Below, piece by piece: positions 15,702 through 22,186 of a stretch of DNA of 28,576 bases. The DNA is taken from contig USJD01000023.1 in the NCBI GenBank assembly GCA_900554835.1, positions 1-28,576 on the forward strand, read 5' to 3'. The position numbers and the translations under genes were made by a program. Positions within the stretch are counted from its first letter, which is position 1. The number at the start of each line of letters is the position of its first letter. This DNA is from an uncultured Prevotella sp. (GTDB lineage: Bacteria > Bacteroidota > Bacteroidia > Bacteroidales > Bacteroidaceae). The notes beneath the pieces are model-generated. The model ran no database searches and was not told where the DNA came from. It saw nothing but the letters and a program-made list of their open reading frames with translations.

Positions 15702-17012
15702 ATGGAGTCATTCATCATAGAGGGCGGCCATCCGCTCAAGGGAACGATTGTTCCACAAGGTGCCAAGAATGAGGCCCTGGAGGTCATCTGTACCACGATT
15801 TTAACCAAGGATCCTGTGCGCATCAAGAACGTGCCGGACATCCTTGATGTCAACAATCTCATCAAGTTGCTGAAGGAAATCGGAGTCAAGGTGACACAGA
15901 ACAGCCGCAACGATTATACTTTCCAGAGCGATGAACTCAATCTCGACTATCTGGACAGCTTAGAGTTTGTGAAGAAATGCTCCTCTCTTCGTGGCAGCGT
16001 GCTCATGATTGGTCCACTCTTGGGCCGTTGTGGAAAGGCTACGATTGCCAAGCCGGGTGGCGACAAGATAGGTCGCCGTCGTCTCGACACGCATTTCTTG
16101 GGCTTCAAGTATTTGGGAGCTAAGTTTGTGCATGATGACGAGCGCAATGTCTATCAGATAGATGCTCCTCGACTGAAGGGCTGCTATATGCTGCTCGATG
16201 AGGCTTCCGTTACGGGTACTGCCAATATCATCATGGCTTCCGTGCTCGCCAAGGGTACTACCACCATCTATAATGCAGCCTGCGAACCCTATATCCAGCA
16301 GCTCTGCCATCTGCTCAATGCGATGGGAGCACGCATCAGCGGTATCGCCAGCAACCTCCTCACCATCGTGGGCGTGGAGAGTCTGCATGGAGCCGAACAT
16401 ACCGTTCTGCCGGATATGATCGAGGTGGGTTCCTTCATCGGAATGGCTGCCATGTGTGGCGCTGGTGTTCGTATCAAGGACGTATCGGTCAAGAATTTGG
16501 GAATCATTCCTGATGCCTTCCGCCGCTTGGGTGTGAAAATCAAGGTAGAGGGCGATGATCTCTTCATTCCAGAACAGAAGCATTATGTCATCGATTCCTT
16601 CATCGACGGCACCATCATGACCCTCTCGGATGCTCCTTGGCCAGGCTTGACTCCAGACCTTCTCTCCGTCCTGCTGGTAGTGGCTACCCAGGCTCGCGGT
16701 AGCGTCCTCTTCCATCAGAAGATGTTCGAGAGCCGACTTTTCTTTGTGGATAAACTCATCGACATGGGTGCGCAGATCATTCTTTGCGACCCTCATCGTG
16801 CCGTGGTGGTAGGTCACGACCATAAGCTCACGCTCCGTGCAGGCAGAATGACGAGCCCGGATATCCGTGCCGGAATCGCCCTGCTGATAGCAGCCATGAG
16901 CGCCAACGGAACCAGCCGTATCGCCAATATCGCACAGATAGACCGTGGATATGAGGACATCGAAAACCGCCTCAACGCATTGGGTGCCAAGATTACCCGT
17001 GTGGAGGATTAA
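15702..17012 (+). CDS. murA: UDP-N-acetylglucosamine 1-carboxyvinyltransferase
   Basis: A 436-residue cytoplasmic enzyme for the first committed step of peptidoglycan synthesis, transfer of enolpyruvate from PEP to UDP-GlcNAc. The two-lobed EPSP-synthase-like fold is clear: QGAKNEALEV at the start, GCYMLLDEASVTGTAN in the middle, ALLIAAMSANGTSRI near the end. The active-site loop reads AKPGGDKIGRRRLDTH, with aspartate (D121) in the place where E. coli MurA has Cys115. The Asp form is known from other bacteria to remain active and to resist fosfomycin. The stop TAA comes from the heptad element at 17009. Confidence 0.96.
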   Translation: MESFIIEGGHPLKGTIVPQGAKNEALEVICTTILTKDPVRIKNVPDILDVNNLIKLLKEIGVKVTQNSRNDYTFQSDELNLDYLDSLEFVKKCSSLRGSVLMIGPLLGRCGKATIAKPGGDKIGRRRLDTHFLGFKYLGAKFVHDDERNVYQIDAPRLKGCYMLLDEASVTGTANIIMASVLAKGTTTIYNAACEPYIQQLCHLLNAMGARISGIASNLLTIVGVESLHGAEHTVLPDMIEVGSFIGMAAMCGAGVRIKDVSVKNLGIIPDAFRRLGVKIKVEGDDLFIPEQKHYVIDSFIDGTIMTLSDAPWPGLTPDLLSVLLVVATQARGSVLFHQKMFESRLFFVDKLIDMGAQIILCDPHRAVVVGHDHKLTLRAGRMTSPDIRAGIALLIAAMSANGTSRIANIAQIDRGYEDIENRLNALGAKITRVED

Positions 17013-17044
17013 GTGAAGAGTGAAGAATGAAGAGTGAAGAATTC
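17009..17044 (+). repeat. 36-bp heptad repeat element, copy 3
   Basis: TTAA, heptads GTGAAGA, GTGAAGA, ATGAAGA, GTGAAGA, then ATTC. The TAA is the murA stop. A one-heptad relic (TTAAGTGAAGAG) lies at 17608-17620, between rimM and dxr. Confidence 0.85.
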
Positions 17045-17085
17045 AATGGCTTTACTGATCATGAATTTCAAAGATTCTATGGGAT

Positions 17086-17607
17086 ATGATAAGACGTGAC
17101 GACGTATATAAGATAGGTAAGCTCGGAAAGCCTCACGGCGTGAAGGGAGAAATCACCTTCGCCATCACAGATGATGTTTTCGACCGTGTGGATGCGGAGT
17201 ATCTCGTGCTCGACATCAACGGCATCCTCGTTCCTTTCTATATGGAGGAATACCGCTTTAAGAATGATGAAAACGTACTGGTGAAGTTTGAGGATATTGA
17301 TACGCAGGAACAGGCTCGCAACTATACGGGCTGCGAGGTGTATTTCCCGCGCCATCTTTCCGATAGCGATGGTGAACACATGAGCTGGGCTGAAATCATC
17401 GGTTTCCAACTGGTGGATGTTCCTACCGGCAAGGTGGTGGGCACCATCGATCATGTGGATGATTCCACCATCAATCTCCTCTTCGAGGTGACAACCCCGG
17501 AGGGAGAGGAAGTGCTGATTCCTGCCAGCGACGACCTCATCGAGGAAGTGAATGCAGAGAAGAAAGAAATCAGAATGGCGATCCCGGAAGGATTGCTGGA
17601 ACTGTAA
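17086..17607 (+). CDS. rimM: Ribosome maturation factor RimM
   Basis: A 173-residue cytoplasmic factor that binds ribosomal protein S19 and helps mature the 30S head. YKIGKLGKPHGVKGEITFA is the RimM N-terminal barrel signature; the C-terminal PRC-barrel begins near WAEIIGFQLVDVPTGKVVG and ends with EEVLIPASDDLIEEV. Length is standard. The start ATG at 17086 gives a conserved N-terminus. It lies 73 nt after murA and 15 nt before dxr. Confidence 0.96.
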   Translation: MIRRDDVYKIGKLGKPHGVKGEITFAITDDVFDRVDAEYLVLDINGILVPFYMEEYRFKNDENVLVKFEDIDTQEQARNYTGCEVYFPRHLSDSDGEHMSWAEIIGFQLVDVPTGKVVGTIDHVDDSTINLLFEVTTPEGEEVLIPASDDLIEEVNAEKKEIRMAIPEGLLEL

Positions 17608-17622
17608 TTTAAGTGAAGAGTA

Positions 17623-18786
17623 ATGAAGAAACAACAGATATGTATTCTCGGTTCTACGGGAAGCATCGGCACACAGGCGCTGGATGTCATCGAACAGCAT
17701 AGCGACCTTTATGAGGTCTATTGCCTCACCGCCAACCATCGTGTGAAGGAACTGGCTGCCCAGGCGCACAAGTTTCATCCTGCTGCCGTCGTCATCGCCG
17801 ATGAGACACTTTATGAGGAGTTGCAGGATCTGCTCCGCGACGAACCTGACATCAAGGTCTATGCTGGTGCACAGGCTCTCTGCGATATCGTGGAGGCTGA
17901 CCCTATCGACATGGTGCTTGCCTCTATGGTGGGCTTCTCGGGATTGGAACCAACCATCCATGCCATCAAGGCTCGCAAGAAAATCTGTCTGGCCAATAAG
18001 GAAACCCTCGTTGTGGCAGGTGAACTCATCTGCCAGTTGGCCCAGCAGTATCATGCGCCTATCCTCCCGGTGGATAGCGAACATAGTGCCATCTTCCAGA
18101 GCTTGGTGGGCGAGGATCAGAACGAGATCGACAAGATACTCCTTACCTGTTCGGGTGGACCTTTCCGCAATTTCACCCACGAGCAGTTGGAGAAGGTGAC
18201 GGCAGCCGATGCCCTCAAGCATCCTACCTGGGATATGGGCGCCAAGATAACCATAGACTCTGCTTCCCTCATGAACAAGGGATTTGAGGTGACGGAAGCG
18301 AAGTGGCTTTTCGGTGTACCTGCCGACAAGATACAGGTGCTCATCCATCCGCAGAGTGTGGTGCATAGTGCCGTACAGTTTATGGATGGAGCCGTCAAAG
18401 CCCAGTTGGGTGTGCCGGATATGCGCCTGCCTATCCAGTATGCCTTCTCCTTCCCGCAGCGCCTGCCTTTGAAGGGCGAGCGTCTCGACCTTTTCAAGAC
18501 CCAGGATTTGCAGTTCTTCGAACCAGACTACAAGAAGTTCAAGTGTCTGCAACTCTGCTTTGACGCCATCCGCAAGGGCGGCAATATGTCCTGCATCGTC
18601 AATGCAGCCAATGAAATCGTCAATGCCGGCTTCCGTCGTGGCGAATGTGGATTCCTGCAGATGGCAGACATCATCGAAGAGGTGATGGAGAAAGCCACCT
18701 TCGACAGTCATCCCGACCTCGACGTCTATCTGCAGACCGATGCCGAGGCTCGCCGCATCGCCACCGAACTGATGCATCATATATAA
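17623..18786 (+). CDS. dxr: 1-deoxy-D-xylulose 5-phosphate reductoisomerase
   Basis: A 387-residue NADPH-dependent enzyme of the MEP isoprenoid pathway, making 2-C-methyl-D-erythritol 4-phosphate. ICILGSTGSIGTQALDVI binds NADPH, PVDSEHSAIFQSL and SLMNKGFEVTEAKWLF hold metal- and substrate-binding residues, and HPQSVVHSAVQF and CIVNAANEIVNAGF are conserved. The MEP pathway supplies the polyprenyl phosphate that MurA-derived precursors and the UbiA-type enzyme in this window would need. The leader is a shortened heptad repeat. rseP follows after 36 nt. Confidence 0.97.
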   Translation: MKKQQICILGSTGSIGTQALDVIEQHSDLYEVYCLTANHRVKELAAQAHKFHPAAVVIADETLYEELQDLLRDEPDIKVYAGAQALCDIVEADPIDMVLASMVGFSGLEPTIHAIKARKKICLANKETLVVAGELICQLAQQYHAPILPVDSEHSAIFQSLVGEDQNEIDKILLTCSGGPFRNFTHEQLEKVTAADALKHPTWDMGAKITIDSASLMNKGFEVTEAKWLFGVPADKIQVLIHPQSVVHSAVQFMDGAVKAQLGVPDMRLPIQYAFSFPQRLPLKGERLDLFKTQDLQFFEPDYKKFKCLQLCFDAIRKGGNMSCIVNAANEIVNAGFRRGECGFLQMADIIEEVMEKATFDSHPDLDVYLQTDAEARRIATELMHHI

Positions 18787-18822
18787 TAAGGTATAATCAA
18801 TAATCAGAATAATCAATAATTA

Positions 18823-20226
18823 ATGGAAGTATTTTTGATCAAAGCGTTGCAGCTGATGCTCTCGCTTTCCATCTTGGTGCTGCTCCATGAGGGCGGACAC
18901 TTCTTCTTCTCCAAACTCTTCGGTGTAAGAGTTGAGAAGTTCTATCTTTTCTTCGACCCATGGTTCCACCTCTTTGAGTTCAAGCCAAAGAATTCAGATA
19001 CTACTTACGGAATGGGCTGGTTGCCATTGGGAGGCTATTGTAAGATTTCGGGTATGATCGACGAGAGTTTCGATACCGAACAGATGAAGCAGCCGGAACA
19101 GCCTTATGAGTTCCGTAGCAAACCAGCCTGGCAGCGTCTCCTCATCATGATAGGTGGTGTGCTGGTCAATTTCGTCTTGGCTCTCTTCATCTATTCCATG
19201 GTGATGTTCCATTGGGGCGATACCTATGTGGCTACCAAGGATATGAAACAGGGTATGAAGTTCAATACCGAAGCCAAGAAATTAGGTTTCCAGGACCATG
19301 ATATTCTCTTATCTACAGACTTGGGCGAGTTCAAGACCTATGATGGCGACCTGTTCCGTGAACTTTCTAAGGCGCAGCGTGTAGATGTATTGCGCAACGG
19401 CAAGAAGGTAAGCATCCAGACTCCTGGCGATCTGAATATGCTCGACATGATCAAGGAGAGTCCTCGTTTTGTAGAGGTCTTCGTTCCGTTGCAGATAGAC
19501 AGCGTGATGCAGGATTCTCCTGCAGCCAAGGTTGGTCTGAAGAAGGGCGATCGCATCCTGAGCGTCAATGGCAAGAAGGTGGATTCCTATAATGAGTTGA
19601 CCGAGGAGTTGGGCAGAGTGGATGATGTACTTTCCGTAGCGCAGACTCCTAAAGACAGTTTGAAGGCTCTTACTGGCACCCTGACTGTATTGCGTGCAGG
19701 CGTTAGCGATAAGAATTCTGCAGCAGATACCCTCAACTTGGCAGTACAGTTTGAGTCCACAGACGAGGGCGTGAAGTTAGGTATCTACAATCATCCTGTG
19801 ATGATGGACTATCAGCCAACCCATATCAGTTATGGATTCTTCGAGAGTTTCCCAGCCGGCATCAAGTATGGTTGGAATGTCTTGGCAGGTTATGTAGGCG
19901 ATATGAAGTATGTCTTCTCCAAGGAGGGTGCCAAGAGCTTAGGCGGTTTCGGCGCATTGGGCAGTCTGTTCCCATCCATGTGGGACTGGCATGCGTTCTG
20001 GATGATGACAGCCTTCCTGAGCATCATCTTGGCGTTTATGAACATCCTGCCTATTCCTGCATTGGATGGTGGTCATGTCTTCTTCCTGTTGTATGAGATC
20101 ATTACTGGTCGCAAGCCAGGTGATAAGTTCATGGAGCGTGCCGAGTTTGTCGGTTTCGCCATCTTGATTCTGCTGCTCGTTGTGGCGAATCTGAATGATG
20201 TTCTTCGACTGTTTGGAATCCTGTAA
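18823..20226 (+). CDS. rseP: RseP-family site-2 metalloprotease
   Basis: A 467-residue inner-membrane zinc protease that cleaves substrates within the membrane, in E. coli the anti-sigma factor RseA. The first helix carries LVLLHEGGHFF (HExxH), a PDZ domain spans about 220-320 with AAKVGLKKGDRILSVNGKKV, and the last helices hold NILPIPALDGGHVF (LDG motif). It closes the tsaB-to-rseP run, 36 nt after dxr. The final residues (NDVLRLFGIL) come just before a DUF4160 gene fragment, and a second copy of the rseP tail, with a different end (NDLFTTRISER), lies 584 nt downstream at 20742. The C-terminus may therefore have been altered by an insertion. Confidence 0.95.
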   Translation: MEVFLIKALQLMLSLSILVLLHEGGHFFFSKLFGVRVEKFYLFFDPWFHLFEFKPKNSDTTYGMGWLPLGGYCKISGMIDESFDTEQMKQPEQPYEFRSKPAWQRLLIMIGGVLVNFVLALFIYSMVMFHWGDTYVATKDMKQGMKFNTEAKKLGFQDHDILLSTDLGEFKTYDGDLFRELSKAQRVDVLRNGKKVSIQTPGDLNMLDMIKESPRFVEVFVPLQIDSVMQDSPAAKVGLKKGDRILSVNGKKVDSYNELTEELGRVDDVLSVAQTPKDSLKALTGTLTVLRAGVSDKNSAADTLNLAVQFESTDEGVKLGIYNHPVMMDYQPTHISYGFFESFPAGIKYGWNVLAGYVGDMKYVFSKEGAKSLGGFGALGSLFPSMWDWHAFWMMTAFLSIILAFMNILPIPALDGGHVFFLLYEIITGRKPGDKFMERAEFVGFAILILLLVVANLNDVLRLFGIL

Positions 20227-20228
20227 AA

Positions 20229-20384
20229 AGGAAAGGGTTAGAACCCAATATTGAACTTGCTGAGAACTTCGGATTTAGTAGCAAAGAATTAAGTTATATT
20301 GAAAAAATACTTAGAGAAAATGGAGACGATTTTAAAAACAAATTCACAAGATATGTCGGTAAGCGTCTTGATGATCAACGATAA
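20229..20384 (+). pseudogene. DUF4160 gene remnant (C-terminal part only)
   Basis: In the frame offset from rseP and DUF2442, an open stretch from about 20229 to the TAA at 20382-20384 reads LEPNIELAENFGFSSKELSY, then IEKILRENGDDFKNKF. This matches the C-terminal half of DUF4160 proteins, which are usually encoded just ahead of a DUF2442 gene and overlap it slightly; that arrangement is seen here. The N-terminal half (with the family's histidine-rich part) and the start codon are missing: the sequence begins within 3 nt of the rseP stop. It therefore looks like a gene cut by recombination at the rseP junction. There is no known biochemical role; the pair is often annotated as toxin-antitoxin-like. 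Confidence 0.7.
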
Positions 20385-20604
20385 GGGAATCATGCTTTCC
20401 GTGAAAGGTAACGATTATTTTGTATCGTATAATCGTATTCCTTGGATGAAACACGCATGTATTTCTGATGCTCTTGATGTAAAAATGAGTGGAAGAAATT
20501 CTATCGAATGGCCAAAGCTTGATGTTGATTTGGAAATAGATAGCCTGAAGCATCCTGAACGTTATCCGCTCATCATGAAGAGAAATGAAGGAGAAATTCT
20601 GTAA
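20320..20604 (+). CDS. DUF2442 domain-containing protein
   Basis: A 94-residue protein. The middle and end fit DUF2442: MINDKGIMLSVKGNDYFVSY (strands), IPWMKHACISDALDVKM, and NSIEWPKLDVDLEIDSL, where the W-P-x-x-D-V-D-L stretch is the family mark. The frame is open back to a TTG at 20299; I prefer the ATG at 20320, which also overlaps the end of the DUF4160 remnant. A later ATG at 20353 is possible. With its partner truncated, it may be an orphan. An intrinsic terminator follows 12 nt after the stop, so it is probably transcribed from rseP and stopped there. Confidence 0.72.
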   Translation: METILKTNSQDMSVSVLMINDKGIMLSVKGNDYFVSYNRIPWMKHACISDALDVKMSGRNSIEWPKLDVDLEIDSLKHPERYPLIMKRNEGEIL

Positions 20605-20615
20605 CCCTTTATATT

Positions 20616-20649
20616 GCCTTTCAGCCCCGACAAGCTGAAAGGCTTTTTT
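20616..20649 (+). terminator. Intrinsic terminator after the DUF2442 gene
   Basis: Perfect 10-bp stem (GCCTTTCAGC at 20616-20625, GCTGAAAGGC at 20634-20643), 8-nt loop, then six T residues. It would end the tsaB-rseP-DUF2442 transcript. Confidence 0.9.
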
Positions 20650-20724
20650 ATACCTTGTCGATTCCTATATATGTTATATATATAATAAGGTGAGAATATA
20701 ATGGATGGTGAGACTACCATTGAG

Positions 20725-20741
20725 GAGCCTCAAAGAGGCTC
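20725..20741. repeat. Small perfect hairpin
   Basis: GAGCCTC, AAA, GAGGCTC, a 7-bp perfect stem, immediately before the duplicated rseP tail. No T-run, so it is not a standard terminator. Confidence 0.6.
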
Positions 20742-20813
20742 GGTATATTGATTCTGCTGCTCGTAGTGGCGAATCTGAATGACTTGTTTACGACTCGTAT
20801 CTCCGAAAGATAG
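20742..20813 (+). pseudogene. Second copy of the rseP 3' end
   Basis: 20748-20782 matches 20164-20198 inside rseP at 34 of 35 positions, and a few more bases match upstream. In the rseP frame it reads GILILLLVVANLNDLFTTR, then ISER and a TAG, against ILILLLVVANLND in the gene itself; the two diverge just after NLND. The fragment has no start and is not expressed as a protein by itself. It probably marks the old end of rseP, displaced by the DUF4160/DUF2442 segment, or a leftover of a duplicated gene. Confidence 0.75.
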
Positions 20814-21155
20814 GAATCTGTGTTTCGGGGTTACGGCTCGTGTCTTACTTGGGCTCCTTTGTCGTTTTTCGGGAGCGCAATAGTGCCCTTACCTCAGCAC
20901 AATAGTGCCCTTCCTTAGGCACTTTTACAATTTTGGTGAGTCAAGAATATCTGCTTGGCGTTCTGTTCTCTGATTTCCTTATTATAGAAAATGTTTGTAT
21001 TGGTTTTTATATAAAAATAGCGGTGGTAGATATTTGGAAAAATCTTTATATCGGAAATTTTTTAAAACTGGAATGCGATTTTACCCTTCACCCTTCATCT
21101 TTTCGCCCGGAATGCTGATAAATACAGAGGATTTGAGGATGAATGGTAAAATTCA
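20814..21155. other. Gene-poor stretch with short repeats
   Basis: No convincing gene. It contains two copies of a 16-nt motif, GCGCAATAGTGCCCTT (20875-20890) and GCACAATAGTGCCCTT (20897-20912), 22 nt apart, and short ACCCTTCATC/ACCCTTCACC units near 21077-21095. An ORF at 20933-21118 has no features that suggest a protein. Confidence 0.5.
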
Positions 21156-21455
21156 ACCCTTCATCACCCTTCATCGCCCTTCATCATTTTTGCCGTTTTT
21201 GCCCTTTATTAGTTACGATTGACTGGTTATTCGTTTGATTTGAAATTTAGTTGATTATGAAAAATATAGACATATTATTTCCAGGTTTACCCTCCTCTTA
21301 TGACGCAGTCCAGTCGTCTATTACGACAAGAGCTTGCCTTAATAGACGACCACTCTTGGTCTTAATAGACGACCCTTCTCAGTCTTCATAGTAGGGCTTT
21401 AGCCTAAATGCGTCTTTTAGATTGAGATGAAGGGCGATGAAGGGTGATGAAGGGT
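21156..21455. repeat. 300-bp segment bounded by perfect 30-bp inverted repeats
   Basis: Left arm 21156-21185 and right arm 21426-21455 are exact reverse complements. Each arm is itself three near-identical 10-nt units of ACCCTTCATC type. Inside lie GTCGTCTATTA (21313-21323), its complement TAATAGACGAC at 21340-21350, and another direct copy at 21363-21373. A 44-codon ORF (21257-21391, MKNIDILFPGLPSSYD start) fits between the arms but has no recognised domain. The design resembles a small non-autonomous element, but I see no target-site duplication. Confidence 0.6.
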
Positions 21456-21574
21456 GGTTTTTAGTTGTTGTACTTGTAAATACTTGTATATCAGGAGTTT
21501 ATGTAGATAAGATGAAGGGTGAAGAGTTTTTCTCATTTCGCTTTTCTCATTTCCGTTTTTTGTAGCAATTTCCG
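21456..21574. other. Short AT-rich spacer without a gene
   Basis: Only scattered repeat pieces are visible: a GATGAAGGGTGAAGAG unit at 21512-21527 and two TTTTCTCATTTC-like units near 21533-21553, related to the AATGAGA family. Confidence 0.5.
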
Positions 21575-21748
21575 CTATGTCGGTATAAACATTTGGGGAT
21601 TCTTCTGGTATTTGGTCAAAAAGATTTGGGGATTCTTCTGGTAATTGATCAAAAAGATTTGGGGATTCTTCTGGTATTTGGCTAAAAAGATTTGGGGATT
21701 CTTCTTTTTTTGATCAAAATCATTCGGGAATTCTGGAGTAATGGTCAT
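21575..21748 (-). CDS. Small protein made of 11-residue tandem repeats
   Basis: A 57-residue ORF from ATG at 21748 to TAG at 21575. After MTITPEFPNDFDQKK, four units of the form KNPQIFLxKYQ follow (KNPQIFLAKYQ, KNPQIFLINYQ, KNPQIFLTKYQ, then KNPQMFIPT). The DNA repeat is 33 nt, exactly 11 codons, and this frame stays open through all units, while on the opposite strand the frame that would read the repeat is broken by a stop in the second unit. GGAGG lies 12 nt before the ATG. A promoter and about 190-nt leader lie upstream (21749-21973). I do not recognise a family. It may be a true small protein or a by-product of a minisatellite. Confidence 0.4.
   Translation of the reverse strand: MTITPEFPNDFDQKKKNPQIFLAKYQKNPQIFLINYQKNPQIFLTKYQKNPQMFIPT
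21591..21735. repeat. 33-nt minisatellite, four full units and a degenerate fifth
   Basis: Units begin at 21591, 21624, 21657 and 21690 with ATTTGGGGATTCTTC, and a decayed copy (ATTCGGGAATTCTGG) begins at 21722. Spacing is 33 nt, with no non-repeat spacers, so it is not a CRISPR array. Confidence 0.9.
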
Positions 21749-21940
21749 AAAATGCGAAAACCTCCAACTTCACAGTCGGGGGCTTTCCTATATACTTTTA
21801 AAAATGTATAATACCGGGAATATCTATGTTGTAACCCTTTTTAGAATCCCCGGTTATATGGCACACAATGTATTCGTAAATGAGCACATTGTGATGCTCG
21901 CTAATTCTTTCACAAGAAAGCGAGCTATGCATATCAATAT
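21749..21940 (-). ncRNA. Candidate structured leader of the repeat ORF
   Basis: About 190 nt between a minus-strand promoter and the repeat ORF can form several stems: GCTCGCT/AGCGAGC with an inner TTCTT/AAGAA near 21898-21925; CCGGG/CCCGG pairing between about 21816 and 21857; and CCCCCGAC with GTTGGAGG at about 21765-21786, the last placing the GGAGG in a stem. It also holds a 44-codon frame (21798-21932, start MHSSLSCERISEHH) that would be almost leaderless. Either an attenuating leader or a small coding gene is possible; I cannot decide. Confidence 0.35.
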
Positions 21941-21942
21941 TG

Positions 21943-21973
21943 CAAAGGTAATATTTTCTGTTGAAAATACAAC
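21943..21973 (-). promoter_or_regulatory. Promoter reading toward the small repeat ORF
   Basis: TACCTTTG (minus strand, 21950-21943) is a full -7 match; GTTG at 21973-21970 is 19 nt further upstream, a partial -33 match. No recognised large gene lies directly downstream, only the leader and repeat ORF. Confidence 0.55.
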
Positions 21974-22044
21974 CCTTTCTCTTTGTTTTTTAATTACATT
22001 AACGTTAGCTTCTCCTGAAATGATTTCGATTGATACCCAAAAAT

Positions 22045-22150
22045 AGGAACAGCCGTATGCAGAACCGCATGTCTGGTGGTGTGAGATGAAGTTGGTGAAT
22101 ACGAAAGTAGGAGATAAACACCTATATTAGTATTTATCTCCTACATGATA
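22045..22150 (+). mobile_element. Probable group II intron 3' remnant (domains V-VI)
   Basis: AGGAACAGCCGTATGC (22045-22060), then GGTGGTGTGAGA (22075-22086) matches the typical domain V region of bacterial group II introns, with the AGC triad and the GGTGGTGTGAGA tail. The right arm of the domain V stem reads ATGTCTGG where an intact intron would have ACGTACGG, so it is decayed. A 12-bp hairpin (22107-22144) followed by CTACATGAT could be domain VI and the 3' end. No reverse transcriptase gene and no GTGYG 5' end are visible, so this is a fragment at best. Confidence 0.5.
22107..22144 (-). terminator. Hairpin downstream of the methyltransferase gene
   Basis: Perfect 12-bp stem (22107-22118 with 22133-22144) with a 14-nt loop, 42 nt past the methyltransferase stop. 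Only three T residues follow on the minus strand, so termination would be weak. The same hairpin may be a relic of group II intron domain VI. Confidence 0.5.
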
Positions 22151-22186
22151 TATTTTTGCAAACAGTTCAAACACTAACATGTGTTT

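Noticed and set aside
17077..18816. 579-codon open frame antisense to rimM and dxr
   Set aside because: It is complementary to two well-identified enzymes, shows no domain, and such frames are common opposite codon-biased genes. The same reasoning applies to the frames at 10712-11995 (plus), 3110-4291 (minus), 15960-16823 (minus) and 297-1397 (plus).
20814..21155. tRNA or other stable RNA gene
   Set aside because: I found no cloverleaf or conserved T-loop sequence in the gap, nor in the other intergenic regions.
21591..21735. 33-nt repeats that might be a CRISPR array
   Set aside because: The units are contiguous with no unique spacers, and there are no cas genes.
21741..22046. 101-codon plus-strand ORF
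   Set aside because: No recognisable domain; it lies opposite the candidate leader and runs into the group II intron-like segment, so it is probably chance.
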